From the NCBI RefSeq assembly GCF_014199945.1, contig NZ_JACHOR010000003.1, forward strand, positions 310,001 through 374,000: a stretch of 64,000 nucleotides of DNA, written 5' to 3'. Source of the stretch: Brevundimonas variabilis. GTDB lineage: Bacteria; Pseudomonadota; Alphaproteobacteria; Caulobacterales; Caulobacteraceae. The notes beneath the pieces were generated by a model, which worked only from the letters and a program-made list of their open reading frames with translations, searched no databases and was not told the DNA's origin. Below are positions 23,554 through 31,829 of this stretch, piece after piece; the first letter of the stretch is position 1; each line of letters starts with the position of its first letter. A program made the translations under genes and the position numbers.

Positions 23554-25629
23554 ATGTCTCTCAAGACCACGGCGGCGCAAGGTGCGCTGCTGCTGGTGGC
23601 GTCCATCGCCACCCCCGCCTTCGCCCAGAGTGCCGCTTCCGCCCCTGCTCCCGTCGCCGATCTGGGCGAGGTGATCGTCACGGCCACGCCCAATCCCGAG
23701 GATTCGCCGACCGTCGCCGAGGCTCGACGTCGCCTGTCGCGGACACCCGGATCCGTCGCCGTGGTGTCGGCCGAAAGCCTCCAAAGCCGCTATGCCCCCA
23801 ATATCGCCGACGTCCTGCGCGATGTGCCCGGCGTCTATGCCCAGAAGAAATGGGGCGGTGACGTCCGCATCTCGATCCGGGGCTCGGGCATTGGCAATGC
23901 CAACCATCTGCGCGGCCTGTTCGTGTCGCAAGACGGTATCCCGTTCAACGAGGCCGATGGCTTCGGCGACGTCCAGATGGTCGATCCCCTGCTGGCCCGC
24001 TACACCGAGGTCTACAAGGGCGGCAACGCGTTGCGCTTTGGCGGCGCCCTGCTGGGCGGGGCCGTCAATCTGGTCACCCCGAACGGCAGCACGATCGGCG
24101 ACACCGCAAGCCTTCGTGCCGATTTCGGGTCTTGGAAGACGGGTCGGCTCCATGCCGAGATCGGCGGGGTGCGCGGCGACTGGGACGGGTTCCTGGGCGT
24201 CACGGGCACAACAGCGGAGGGCTGGCGGCAGAACTCGGACGGACAGCAGCAGTATGTGACCGCCAACATCGGTCGCAGCTTCGGCGAGGACCGCGAAGCG
24301 CGACTGATCGTGCAGGGGGCCTATATCCATCAGCAGATCCCCGGATCGCTGACACTGACCCAGGCCCTGAACACGCCGATCATGGCGGCTGCCGCCAATG
24401 TGGCCAATGACTATCAGCGTGACTATGCCTCGGTGCGGACAACCCTCTCGACCCGCTGGCGGCTGAGTTCGGACCTGCTGTTCGAGGGCGCGGTCTATGG
24501 CACCTGGAAGGATCTGCACCACCCGATCTTCCAGGTCATCGACCAGCAGAGCCGCAACTACGGCGCCTTCGGTCGGCTGGACTGGGAGGGTCGCCTGTTC
24601 GGTCTCCGGGCCGATGCCTTCGGCGGCGCCTGGTACAGGGTCGGAGACCTGGATGCCCAGCAGTTCGTCAATGTGAGAGGGTCCAGCGGGAATCGCACGG
24701 CCCGCGCCCGCCAGAATGCAAAAGCGCTCGACGTCTTTGGCGAAGGCCGCCTGTTCGTGACGGACCGCGTCGCCATCGTTGCAGGCGGCTCCTGGGGTCG
24801 CGCCGAACGGGATTTCCAGAGCTTCGTCGTCCCCGGTGTGGCGTCGACCTTCAACCTGACCCGGGACAAGGACTACGACTGGTTTGCTCCCCGTGTTGGC
24901 CTGTTGTGGGAAAGCGAGTCCGGCGCCCAGGCCTATGCCAATGTCACCCGGTCGATCGAGCCGCCGAACTTTGGCTCCCTATCCCCGACCGTCGGCGGAT
25001 TTGCCCCGATCGAGGCCCAGGAAGCCTGGACCTGGGAAGCGGGCGTGCGGGGCCGTACCAGCCAGTTCTCATGGGATGTGGCGGTCTATCGGGCAGAACT
25101 CGAAAACGAGTTGCTGAACTTCGTCGTCAATCCGGCGCTGGGCATCCCGGCAGCCACCTTCAATGCCGGCCCGACGGTGCATCAGGGGATCGAGGCCGGC
25201 CTCGACTGGCGGTTCGCCCCCGGATGGCGGCTGAGGCAGACCTATACCCTGTCCGACTTCTTCTTCGAGAATGACCGGGTTTACGGCGACAACGATCTGC
25301 CTCTGGTGCCCCCCCATCTGTATCGCGCCGAGCTTCGCTACGACCATCCGTCAGGCTGGTTCATCGCACCTTCCGTCGAGACGACACCGTCGGACTCCTG
25401 GCTGGATTATGCCAATACCTTCAAGGTGCCGGGATACACGGTCCTGAACCTGGGTCTCGGCTGGACCCTGAACGAACGGACCAGCCTCTCGGTCGATGCA
25501 CGGAACCTGCTGGATGAACGCTACGTGTCGAACTTCAGTGCCGTGACCGATGCCCGCACGGCCTCCACCGCTGTCTTCTGGCCGGGTGAAGGCGTCTCGG
25601 CCTTCGTCGGCCTGAGGTTCGCATACTGA
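23554..25629 (+). CDS. TonB-dependent receptor, predicted copper-related uptake
   Basis: Outer-membrane receptor of 691 residues, mid-size FecA/OprC-like class. Signal peptide MSLKTTAAQGALLLVASIAT ending in AFAQ; TonB-box region LGEVIVTATPN; plug with SLQSRYAPNIADVLRDVPGV, RISIRGSGIGNANHLRGLFV, and YTEVYKGGNALRFGGALLGG; barrel ending FVGLRFAY. I chose ATG 23554 because it starts the signal peptide. A 73-base gap separates it from the DUF2946 gene, and its TGA overlaps the next ATG. The substrate is inferred from the operon partners (PCuAC chaperone, PepSY) to be copper or a copper complex; a siderophore remains possible. Confidence 0.88.
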   Translation: MSLKTTAAQGALLLVASIATPAFAQSAASAPAPVADLGEVIVTATPNPEDSPTVAEARRRLSRTPGSVAVVSAESLQSRYAPNIADVLRDVPGVYAQKKWGGDVRISIRGSGIGNANHLRGLFVSQDGIPFNEADGFGDVQMVDPLLARYTEVYKGGNALRFGGALLGGAVNLVTPNGSTIGDTASLRADFGSWKTGRLHAEIGGVRGDWDGFLGVTGTTAEGWRQNSDGQQQYVTANIGRSFGEDREARLIVQGAYIHQQIPGSLTLTQALNTPIMAAAANVANDYQRDYASVRTTLSTRWRLSSDLLFEGAVYGTWKDLHHPIFQVIDQQSRNYGAFGRLDWEGRLFGLRADAFGGAWYRVGDLDAQQFVNVRGSSGNRTARARQNAKALDVFGEGRLFVTDRVAIVAGGSWGRAERDFQSFVVPGVASTFNLTRDKDYDWFAPRVGLLWESESGAQAYANVTRSIEPPNFGSLSPTVGGFAPIEAQEAWTWEAGVRGRTSQFSWDVAVYRAELENELLNFVVNPALGIPAATFNAGPTVHQGIEAGLDWRFAPGWRLRQTYTLSDFFFENDRVYGDNDLPLVPPHLYRAELRYDHPSGWFIAPSVETTPSDSWLDYANTFKVPGYTVLNLGLGWTLNERTSLSVDARNLLDERYVSNFSAVTDARTASTAVFWPGEGVSAFVGLRFAY

Positions 25630-26993
25630 TGGCGACGTCTCACACATCCGGCGCGGCGTCTGCTGCCCCCGCCCCCCTGTCGGCAGCCTACCGCACCGTC
25701 TGGCGCTGGCATTTCTATGCCGGACTGCTGGTCCTGCCTTTTCTGCTGCTGCTGGCCCTGACCGGCGGGGTCTATCTGTTCAAGGACGAGATCGACGGGG
25801 TGCTCTGGCGCGACATGGCGCGGGTCGAGGCCCGCGCCGGCACCGTGTCGCCCGATCGCTGGATCGCGGCGGCCGAGGTCGTGACCGGGGGGGAGGCGCG
25901 TTCGGTGCGCGTCCCGGCCACGCCGGACGCGGCCGTCCGGGTCGTCGTCAACGACGCCGAGGGCCAGGGGCGGATCGTCTTTGTCGACCCCTATGATGCC
26001 CAGGTGACCGGCATTACCGGCCTGGTCGGGGTCACCGAGACGGTCAAACAGCTCCACAGTCTGGAGTTCTTCGGTCCAGTGATGAACGTCTGGGTCGAGA
26101 TCGTGGCCGGCTGGGCCATCATCCTGTTCGCCACCGGCATCTTCCTCTGGTGGCCAAGGGGGCGGGATGTCGGCATAGTCGCGATCAGGGCGGCCCGGAC
26201 CGGTCGCCGACCCTTCTGGCGGGACCTGCATGCGGTCACGGGTCTCTATGCCGGCGGCATCATCGTGTTCCTGGCCATGACGGGGATGCTGTGGTCGGCG
26301 GTCTGGGGCGACCAGTTCATGGGCGCGGTCCGGGCCAACGGGCTGGGTCGCCCCCCTGCCCCTGCGGCAAACGACTGGCAGCACGCGGACCATGCCGACA
26401 AGCCGGTGGGCACGGGCTGGCTGATGGACGGCATGGTCCTGTCAGCGCCGGCGTCCGGGGATCAGGCGCTCTCGAGGGTCGTGGCGACGGCGCGGGCCGA
26501 GGGCATGGCCCTGCCCTTCACGGTCTCGATCCCGAAATCCGGCGATGTGACCTGGACCGTCGCGCACGAGGCCCGCCGGGTCCAGGATGCCCGCAGCCTG
26601 TATGTCGACGGGGCAACGGGCGCGGTCAGGGCCGACATCGGCTACAGTCAGTTCGGTATCGGAGCCAAAGCCTTCGAATGGAGCATCTACACCCACCAGG
26701 GCACCCAGTATGGCCAGATCAACCGACTGGTCATGCTGTCGGGCTGTATCGCGGTCTGGCTGCTGGGCATCAGTGCCGTGATGATGTGGTGGAAACGGCG
26801 GCCGAAGGGGCGACTTGCCGCGCCGGTCGCGCCGCCCGGAGCGCGCGCCAAGGTCGCAGTTCTCGGCATCGTCTTGCCGCTGTGTATTCTCTATCCTCTG
26901 ACCGGCCTCAGTCTTCTGGTGGCCGTCCTGCTCGACCGGGCAGTGGCGGCGATCGGCAAGCGAAGCGGGCCAAGCCGGAAAGTCCTGTCATGA
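25629..26993 (+). CDS. PepSY-associated transmembrane protein
   Basis: 454-residue inner-membrane protein of the PepSY_TM family, often encoded beside TonB receptors and thought to help reduce or release the imported metal. Membrane segments are visible at LLVLPFLLLLALTGGVYLF, WAIILFATGIFLWW, AGGIIVFLAMTGMLWSAVWG, LVMLSGCIAVWLLGISAVM and the C-terminal LGIVLPLCILYPLTGLSLLV. The two periplasmic PepSY-like regions lie between segments 1 and 2 and between 3 and 4. Conserved histidines near helix ends (RWHFYAG, DLHAVTG, YTHQG) could bind haem. ATG overlaps the receptor stop (TGATG); its own TGA overlaps the PCuAC gene start (ATGA). Confidence 0.88.
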   Translation: MATSHTSGAASAAPAPLSAAYRTVWRWHFYAGLLVLPFLLLLALTGGVYLFKDEIDGVLWRDMARVEARAGTVSPDRWIAAAEVVTGGEARSVRVPATPDAAVRVVVNDAEGQGRIVFVDPYDAQVTGITGLVGVTETVKQLHSLEFFGPVMNVWVEIVAGWAIILFATGIFLWWPRGRDVGIVAIRAARTGRRPFWRDLHAVTGLYAGGIIVFLAMTGMLWSAVWGDQFMGAVRANGLGRPPAPAANDWQHADHADKPVGTGWLMDGMVLSAPASGDQALSRVVATARAEGMALPFTVSIPKSGDVTWTVAHEARRVQDARSLYVDGATGAVRADIGYSQFGIGAKAFEWSIYTHQGTQYGQINRLVMLSGCIAVWLLGISAVMMWWKRRPKGRLAAPVAPPGARAKVAVLGIVLPLCILYPLTGLSLLVAVLLDRAVAAIGKRSGPSRKVLS

Positions 26994-27463
26994 AGCGTCT
27001 CCTGATCCTGTCGGCTGTTCTGGCCACGGCCGCCTGTTCTCCCCCGGCCGAGACGAAGGCCGATCTGGCCGTCGTCAGTGTGACCGGGGCCATCTGTCGT
27101 CCGACGCCGGCGGGGCGGCAGGTCACGGGCTGCTACCTGACCCTGACCGCCAGCCGGGACGATACGCTGATGACGGCCGAAAGCCCGGCCAGTGCCCTCG
27201 CCCAGGTCCATGAGAGCAGCATGGAGAACAACATGATGGTCATGTACGAGGCCAAGGCGGGCCTGCCGCTGCCGGCGGGTCAGGCCGTGGCGCTGGCTCC
27301 GGGCGGCAATCACATCATGCTGCTGGGCGTGAAAGAGCCTTTGGTGGCAGGCGACACGGTGAAGCTGACGCTGACCTTCGCGTCGGCCCGCCCTGTCGAG
27401 GTCGAGGCCAGCGTGGGCCAGCCAGCGTTGCCGGCGGCAAAGATGGATCACGGCGGGCACTGA
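26990..27463 (+). CDS. Copper chaperone PCu(A)C-type lipoprotein
   Basis: Periplasmic copper carrier, 157 residues. Lipobox TAAC with Cys16. The metal site is present: His74-x10-Met85-x22-His108-x-Met110, close to the canonical H-x10-M-x21-H-x-M pattern of PCuAC proteins, with a further MDHGGH metal-like tail at the C terminus. Such proteins deliver Cu(I) to cytochrome oxidase or accept copper from a transporter. Start codon ATG 26990 overlaps the PepSY stop. Last gene of the DUF2946-TonB-PepSY-PCuAC operon. Confidence 0.88.
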   Translation: MKRLLILSAVLATAACSPPAETKADLAVVSVTGAICRPTPAGRQVTGCYLTLTASRDDTLMTAESPASALAQVHESSMENNMMVMYEAKAGLPLPAGQAVALAPGGNHIMLLGVKEPLVAGDTVKLTLTFASARPVEVEASVGQPALPAAKMDHGGH

Positions 27464-27483
27464 CGCCGGGTTCTCGTGAAGGC

Positions 27484-27521
27484 CGAGCCTGACAAACCGG
27501 TTCGAACCGGCTAAAGGCTCG
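27484..27521. promoter_or_regulatory. Nested inverted repeat upstream of ychF
   Basis: Outer arms CGAGCC (27484-27489) and GGCTCG (27516-27521) enclose the perfect palindrome CCGGTTCGAACCGG (27497-27510). It lies between the PCuAC stop and the ychF start. No U-tract follows, so an intrinsic terminator is not supported; it may be a leader hairpin or an operator. Confidence 0.5.
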
Positions 27522-27574
27522 CGCCTCACAAGATCGACCATGTCGCCCTGCGCCGTGGCTGCACCAGGAATACC

Positions 27575-28672
27575 ATGGCTCTGAAAGTCGCGATCGTCGG
27601 CCTGCCCAATGTCGGCAAGTCCACCCTGTTCAACGCCCTGACCAAGACGGCGGCGGCCCAGGCGGCCAACTATCCGTTCTGCACGATCGAGCCGAACACC
27701 GGCGACGTCGCCGTGCCCGAGCCGCGGCTGGAGGCGCTGGCCGAAATCGCGGGCTCCAAGGAGATCATCCCGTCGCGCATCACGTTTGTCGACATCGCCG
27801 GACTGGTCCGGGGCGCGTCCAAAGGCGAGGGCCTGGGCAACCAGTTCCTGGCCAACATCCGCGACTGCGACGCCGTCGCCTTCGTGGCGCGCTGCTTCGT
27901 CGATGACGACATCACCCATGTCGAGGGCCGGGTCGATCCCGTCAGCGATCTGGAGATCATCGAGACCGAATTGATGCTGGCCGACCTCGAAAGCCTCGAG
28001 AAGCGGGTCGTCAATGTTGAGAAGAAGGCCAAGGGCGGCGACAAGGACGCCCAGACGACGCTGCGCCTGATCAATGCCGCCTTGGTGCCGCTCCGGGCCG
28101 GCAAGCCTGCCCGCGTGGTCGAGGTCAGCAAGGAGGACGAGAAGGCGTGGCATATGCTCCAGCTGCTGACGTCCCTGCCCGCCCTCTATGTCTGCAATGT
28201 CGATGAGAACTCGGCCGACAAGGGCAATGAATACTCCGACCGGGTCGCCAAACGCGCGGCCGAGGACAATGCCAAGTCCGTCGTGATCTCGGCCAAGATC
28301 GATTCCGAACTGGCCGTGCTCGACCCCGCCGAACAGGCCGAGTTCCTCGAGAGCATGGGGCTGAAAGAGCCCGGCCTCACGCGCCTGATCCGCGAGGCCT
28401 ACGCCCTGCTGGGGCTGCAGACCTATTTCACCGTGGGTCCCAAGGAGGCCCGCGCCTGGACCATCCACGTTGGCGACACGGCCCCGCAGGCGGCGGGCGT
28501 GATCCACACGGACTTCGAGAAGGGCTTCATCCGGGCCGAAACCATCGCCTATGAGGACTTCGTCGCCCTGCGCGGCGAGGCCAAGGCTCGCGAGGCCGGC
28601 AAGCTGCGCGCCGAGGGCAAGGCCTATGTCGTCAAGGACGGCGACGTGATGAACTTCCTGTTCAGCGGCTGA
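27575..28672 (+). CDS. ychF: Redox-regulated ATPase YchF (Obg-like)
   Basis: Obg-family P-loop nucleotidase linked to ribosomes and stress response, with ATP preference. G1 motif GLPNVGKS at residues 9-16; DIAGLVRGASKGEGLGN (G3 with the Obg-type glycine-rich run); CNVDE in place of NKxD, as in YchF where it permits ATP binding. Helical domain then the C-terminal TGS-like domain with GLQTYFTVGPKEARAWTI, HTDFEKGFIRAETIAYEDF and YVVKDGDVMNFLFSG. 365 residues, normal. In many alphaproteobacteria it follows pth closely; here four copper-type genes intervene. Confidence 0.95.
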   Translation: MALKVAIVGLPNVGKSTLFNALTKTAAAQAANYPFCTIEPNTGDVAVPEPRLEALAEIAGSKEIIPSRITFVDIAGLVRGASKGEGLGNQFLANIRDCDAVAFVARCFVDDDITHVEGRVDPVSDLEIIETELMLADLESLEKRVVNVEKKAKGGDKDAQTTLRLINAALVPLRAGKPARVVEVSKEDEKAWHMLQLLTSLPALYVCNVDENSADKGNEYSDRVAKRAAEDNAKSVVISAKIDSELAVLDPAEQAEFLESMGLKEPGLTRLIREAYALLGLQTYFTVGPKEARAWTIHVGDTAPQAAGVIHTDFEKGFIRAETIAYEDFVALRGEAKAREAGKLRAEGKAYVVKDGDVMNFLFSG

Positions 28673-28675
28673 GGC

Positions 28676-29188
28676 TCAGGGCACCGGCAATGCCGGAGCC
28701 TTGGTCGAGTTGTCGCCCAGCGTCGTGCATTTGGTCAGGGTGACAGGATCGTCCTGACGATCCAGCCAGGTCAGGGTCAGCACCTGTCCGGCAACGGTCA
28801 TGCTGACCCGTTCCGTTCGGGGCCCGGTGCCGGTCTGGCACTGGAGGTTGGCGTCATAGCCATTGACGGCCTGGTCGATGCTGGCGATCTCGCAGCGCTG
28901 GCCATCGCCCGCGAACTGGACGGGCGTGATCGCGAGGGTGCGGGGATTACCCGCCGGATCGGCGCACCAGCTGACATCGCGGGACCAGCGGCCGACGAAA
29001 CTGGTCGGCCCCGTGCCGGGCATGGCACCCGAGCCGGCGATGCCGCTGTCGACACCCGGCGTAGCCATGGCCGGCGTCTCGATCGCCGGAGCCGGCTCGG
29101 TCGGGGAATTGACGGCCGCTTCCTGCCCACAGGCCGCCAGCAAGGCGGTTGACAGCAGCAGCCCGAGGGCGAGGTCCGGTCTGGTCAT
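28676..29188 (-). CDS. Uncharacterised lipoprotein
   Basis: Family not recognised. Start chosen at ATG 29188 (MTRPDLALGLLLSTALLAAC), giving a lipobox LAAC with Cys20. A Pro/Ala/Thr-rich linker of about 40 residues precedes a small domain of about 100 residues with paired cysteines (SWCADPAGNPRTLAITPV, GQRCEIASIDQ, LQCQTGTGP, TKCTTLGD) and a beta pattern ERVSMTVAGQVLTLTWL. That pattern resembles a small secreted enzyme-inhibitor-like barrel. Convergent with ychF (3 bases between stops); 34 bases downstream of the M28 peptidase on the same strand. Confidence 0.65.
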   Translation of the reverse strand: MTRPDLALGLLLSTALLAACGQEAAVNSPTEPAPAIETPAMATPGVDSGIAGSGAMPGTGPTSFVGRWSRDVSWCADPAGNPRTLAITPVQFAGDGQRCEIASIDQAVNGYDANLQCQTGTGPRTERVSMTVAGQVLTLTWLDRQDDPVTLTKCTTLGDNSTKAPALPVP

Positions 29189-29222
29189 CCCCACCGAACG
29201 CTCGCCAGCCCGGGCGGTTCGA

Positions 29223-30869
29223 TTACTGCCGCGCACCGTCGCTGAGGGCGCGCGTGCTGCCGAATTCCGACGTCGGCTTCCAGGTCGGCCACTCATCCCC
29301 ATTGGCGAGGTCGAGGGCCAGCCGGTACAGCAGAGTCAGGTTCTCGACCGCCGAGCGCAGGTCCCAGTCCGCCGACCATTCGTCCGAGACCTTGTGATAG
29401 TCGGCCCGGAATTTGGCGTCATAGGCCGGCTTGCCGACCTCGGTCCCGCCTTCGTCGAGATCCACGCCGTGCCAGGTCATCAGGGCCGGGACGCCGGCCC
29501 GCACGAAGGGGAAGTGGTCGGACCGGGTGTAGAAGCCCTGCTCCGGCTGGCCATCATCGGTGACATAGCGGCCCTCGGCCTCAGCCAGGACCTGCAGCTT
29601 GTCCTCTAGGGTGTTCTGGCCCTTGCCGAAGATCGGCAGGTCCCGTGTCGGAGCCGACAGCGGCAGCATATCAATGTTGATGTCGGCCACAGTCGTCTCC
29701 AGGGGATAGACCGGGTTTGCGACATAGCCATAGGCCCCCAGCAGACCCATTTCCTCGGCCGCCATATGGGCAAAGACGATGGTCCGCTTCGGCGCGGGAG
29801 CCGCCTTCAGCTGACGCGCCATCTCCAGGATGCCCACGGTGCCCGAGGCATTGTCCCAGGCCCCGTTGTAGATGTTGTCCGTGGTCGTCGAGACTTCACT
29901 GACGTGGTCAGAACCGACGCCCACGTGGTCCCAGTGTGCGGAAAAGACGATGGTCTCGTCCGGCTGCTCGGTGCCAGTGATCCTGGCCAGCAGGTTGTGC
30001 GTGCGAAGGGTGTCGATCGTCTCGGCTGCCGCCACCGACAGGGTGACGCCGGTCAGGGCCTTTGCCTTGAACTCGCCGGTCGCCGTATCGGAAAGAGTCG
30101 CCATGTCCAGACCGGCGGCAGCGGCCCACTGGGCCCCGAGATCATGGTTGATCGCGCCGCTGAACTCGAGGTCAGCAGCCCCCGGCGACAGGGTCCGCTG
30201 GCGATTGTTGAACTGGCCCATCCGCAGCCAGCCGGCATCGGTCGCGGCCACCGGCATCAGGGTGATGATCCCCACAGCGCCGCGCCGGAAGGCCTCGTCG
30301 GCCTTGTACCAGCCGTTGTTGTAGGCGGTCGGATAGGCCCCGTTGAACCGCTCGGTCACGCCCTCCGCGGTCGGCTCGCCGGACAGGACGATGACCACCT
30401 TGCCCCGCACATCGATGTCGCCATAGTCGTCCCACGAGCGCTCCGGCGCATGGATTCCGTAGCCGGCGAAGACCAGACCGGCATTCTTGACCCGGGCCTG
30501 ACCGTCGTTGGTCGCGGCGCGCAGGATGATGTCCGTCCCCGCCTGAAGCGCGTGAACAGTGCCATCCGGACCGGTCCAGCTGGCCGAGGCCGAATCCGCG
30601 ACCGGGGTATAGCGCTTCAGGTCGATCGGCTGCAGCCACTGACCATTCGGTCCGCCCGGCTCCATGCCCATGGCCTCATAGCGGGCCTGCAGCCAGTCGA
30701 GGGTCTTCTTCTCGCCCTCGGTACCGGGATAGCGACCCAGGAAATCATCGGCTGAGATGGTGCGGATTTCCTCGGAAATCCGCTCGGCCGAGAAGTCCTG
30801 CGCCATCGCCGCGCCGGCTGACAGCAGAAGGGTCGCGGCGGACACGCCACACAGGATACGACGCAACAT
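29223..30869 (-). CDS. M28 family metallopeptidase (secreted)
   Basis: Predicted periplasmic zinc aminopeptidase, 548 residues. Signal peptide MLRRILCGVSAATLLLSAGA with cleavage at AMAQ. A PA-like domain (VKNAGLVFAGYGIHAPERSW) sits between residues about 110 and 230. The catalytic zinc domain shows SAHWDHVG (His, Asp ligands), DNASGTVG, AEEMGLLG (general base Glu and ligand), ADINIDML and the late HFPFVRAGVP. All metal ligands are present. A close paralogue is encoded at 44983-46647 as a lipoprotein; both end in a WPxWKPxSEF segment. Confidence 0.9.
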   Translation of the reverse strand: MLRRILCGVSAATLLLSAGAAMAQDFSAERISEEIRTISADDFLGRYPGTEGEKKTLDWLQARYEAMGMEPGGPNGQWLQPIDLKRYTPVADSASASWTGPDGTVHALQAGTDIILRAATNDGQARVKNAGLVFAGYGIHAPERSWDDYGDIDVRGKVVIVLSGEPTAEGVTERFNGAYPTAYNNGWYKADEAFRRGAVGIITLMPVAATDAGWLRMGQFNNRQRTLSPGAADLEFSGAINHDLGAQWAAAAGLDMATLSDTATGEFKAKALTGVTLSVAAAETIDTLRTHNLLARITGTEQPDETIVFSAHWDHVGVGSDHVSEVSTTTDNIYNGAWDNASGTVGILEMARQLKAAPAPKRTIVFAHMAAEEMGLLGAYGYVANPVYPLETTVADINIDMLPLSAPTRDLPIFGKGQNTLEDKLQVLAEAEGRYVTDDGQPEQGFYTRSDHFPFVRAGVPALMTWHGVDLDEGGTEVGKPAYDAKFRADYHKVSDEWSADWDLRSAVENLTLLYRLALDLANGDEWPTWKPTSEFGSTRALSDGARQ

Positions 30870-30959
30870 GGGGTCTCGCTTTCCGAAAGGTTTCGGCGCG
30901 CACCTTAGGCACCTCGACCCACCGTGTCCCTTACGGTTTTGTCATCCAGCGTGGCGGGC

Positions 30960-31490
30960 TCAGACGGGTTTCAAGTCCCGGACGTAGCGTTTCCAGTTCT
31001 GCACATAGTGTTCGGCCGAAGCCTCCAGTGCCGCGATCTGGCCGGGTTCGAGCGCCCGCACCACCTTGCCCGGCTGCCCCATCACCAGCGACCCGTCCGG
31101 GATGACCTTGCCCTCGGTGATCAGGGCATTGGCACCGATCAGGCAGTTCCGGCCGATCTTCGCCCGCCCTAGCACGACCGCCCCGATCCCGATCAGGGTG
31201 TTGTCGCCGATCTCGCAGCCATGCAGCATCGCCATGTGCCCGACGGTCACGCCGCGCCCGATCATCAGAGGCTCGCCCGCATCGGTGTGCAGGACACTGC
31301 CGTCCTGGATGTTCGAGTTCTCGCCGATGGTAATGGGATCATTGTCCCCGCGCAGCACGGCCCCGAACCAGACACTGGCCCCGGGTTTCAGGATGACATG
31401 ACCGACAACAGTCGCATTGGGCGCAATCCAGTATTCGTCCTGCGACGGAAGGTCCGGAGACTTGTCACCCAGCGTATAGATCGTCATCAC
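30960..31490 (-). CDS. Gamma-class carbonic anhydrase family protein
   Basis: Left-handed beta-helix protein of 176 residues, the YrdA/Cam type. Hexapeptide repeats are clear (GRGDNDPI-like turns, [23 protein letters not shown]). The three zinc histidines are at 68 (VLHTDAG), 85 (VGHMAML) and 90 (LHGCEIGDN). C-terminal helix [19 protein letters not shown] closes the helix. Many members bind CoA or have weak anhydrase activity, so hydration of CO2 is not certain. Divergent from the structured RNA candidate and phoH. Confidence 0.9.
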   Translation of the reverse strand: MMTIYTLGDKSPDLPSQDEYWIAPNATVVGHVILKPGASVWFGAVLRGDNDPITIGENSNIQDGSVLHTDAGEPLMIGRGVTVGHMAMLHGCEIGDNTLIGIGAVVLGRAKIGRNCLIGANALITEGKVIPDGSLVMGQPGKVVRALEPGQIAALEASAEHYVQNWKRYVRDLKPV

Positions 31491-31552
31491 ATCACCGTCA
31501 TAACTTTGGAAAATGAGCGCTTTAAGCCTTCGTAAACCACGCTAGCATCAGA

Positions 31553-31773
31553 GTGTGTTTGCGATTCGAGGCCACGCCTACTGGCCCCGGATCCGTAGCC
31601 GGATCAAGCCCGGTCCGGCCAGGCCGCAAGGAGACGCGAGTGTCGCGTTGGGTTCGGCGGTGGGTTCGCCCACTGGAAGCTGGTTCTTCTCCCGACCCCG
31701 GATGTGGCGTCTGCGCCTCCGCTCTCCTCCCCGATACCGCTCAAGGCGTTGCCATTCCGGCATCGCCTTTTTT
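31553..31773 (+). ncRNA. Candidate structured RNA or leader upstream of phoH
   Basis: A 339-base region (31491-31829) has no credible gene but folds strongly. GATCCG-TAGC-CGGATC (about 31590-31605) sits inside CTGGCC...GGCCAG. ACGCG-AGTGT-CGCGT follows, then GTGGG-TTCG-CCCAC nested between GGGTTCGG and CCGACCC. Outer GAGGC and CAC near the 5' end pair with GCCTC and GTG near 31705-31722. It ends in an intrinsic terminator with six T's. Possible -10 element GCTAGCAT near 31543. No match to SRP, tmRNA, RNase P or a cobalamin riboswitch core was recognised. Could be a free sRNA or an attenuator-like leader of phoH; ends are approximate. Confidence 0.5.
31743..31773 (+). terminator. Intrinsic terminator ending the structured RNA, 57 bases before phoH
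   Basis: Stem AAGGCG-TT-GCC / GGC-AT-CGCCTT around loop ATTCC, followed by TTTTTT at 31768-31773. Its position before phoH fits either a separate small RNA or premature termination of the phoH leader. Confidence 0.8.
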
Positions 31774-31829
31774 CTTGTCCAGCGCCGACCGGGCCCTCCG
31801 GACGGCGTCTCCCCAGCCATGAGGCCGTG

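Noticed and set aside
27497..27510. tRNA T-arm suggested by GGTTCGAACC
   Set aside because: No D-arm, anticodon arm or acceptor stem can be formed around it; the sequence is part of a nested palindrome.
31553..31773. Cobalamin riboswitch, SRP RNA, tmRNA or RNase P RNA upstream of phoH
   Set aside because: Diagnostic cores (B12 box, GGUCAGGUCCGGAAGGAAGC, tag reading frame, GAGGAAAGUCC) were not found; left as an unknown structured RNA.
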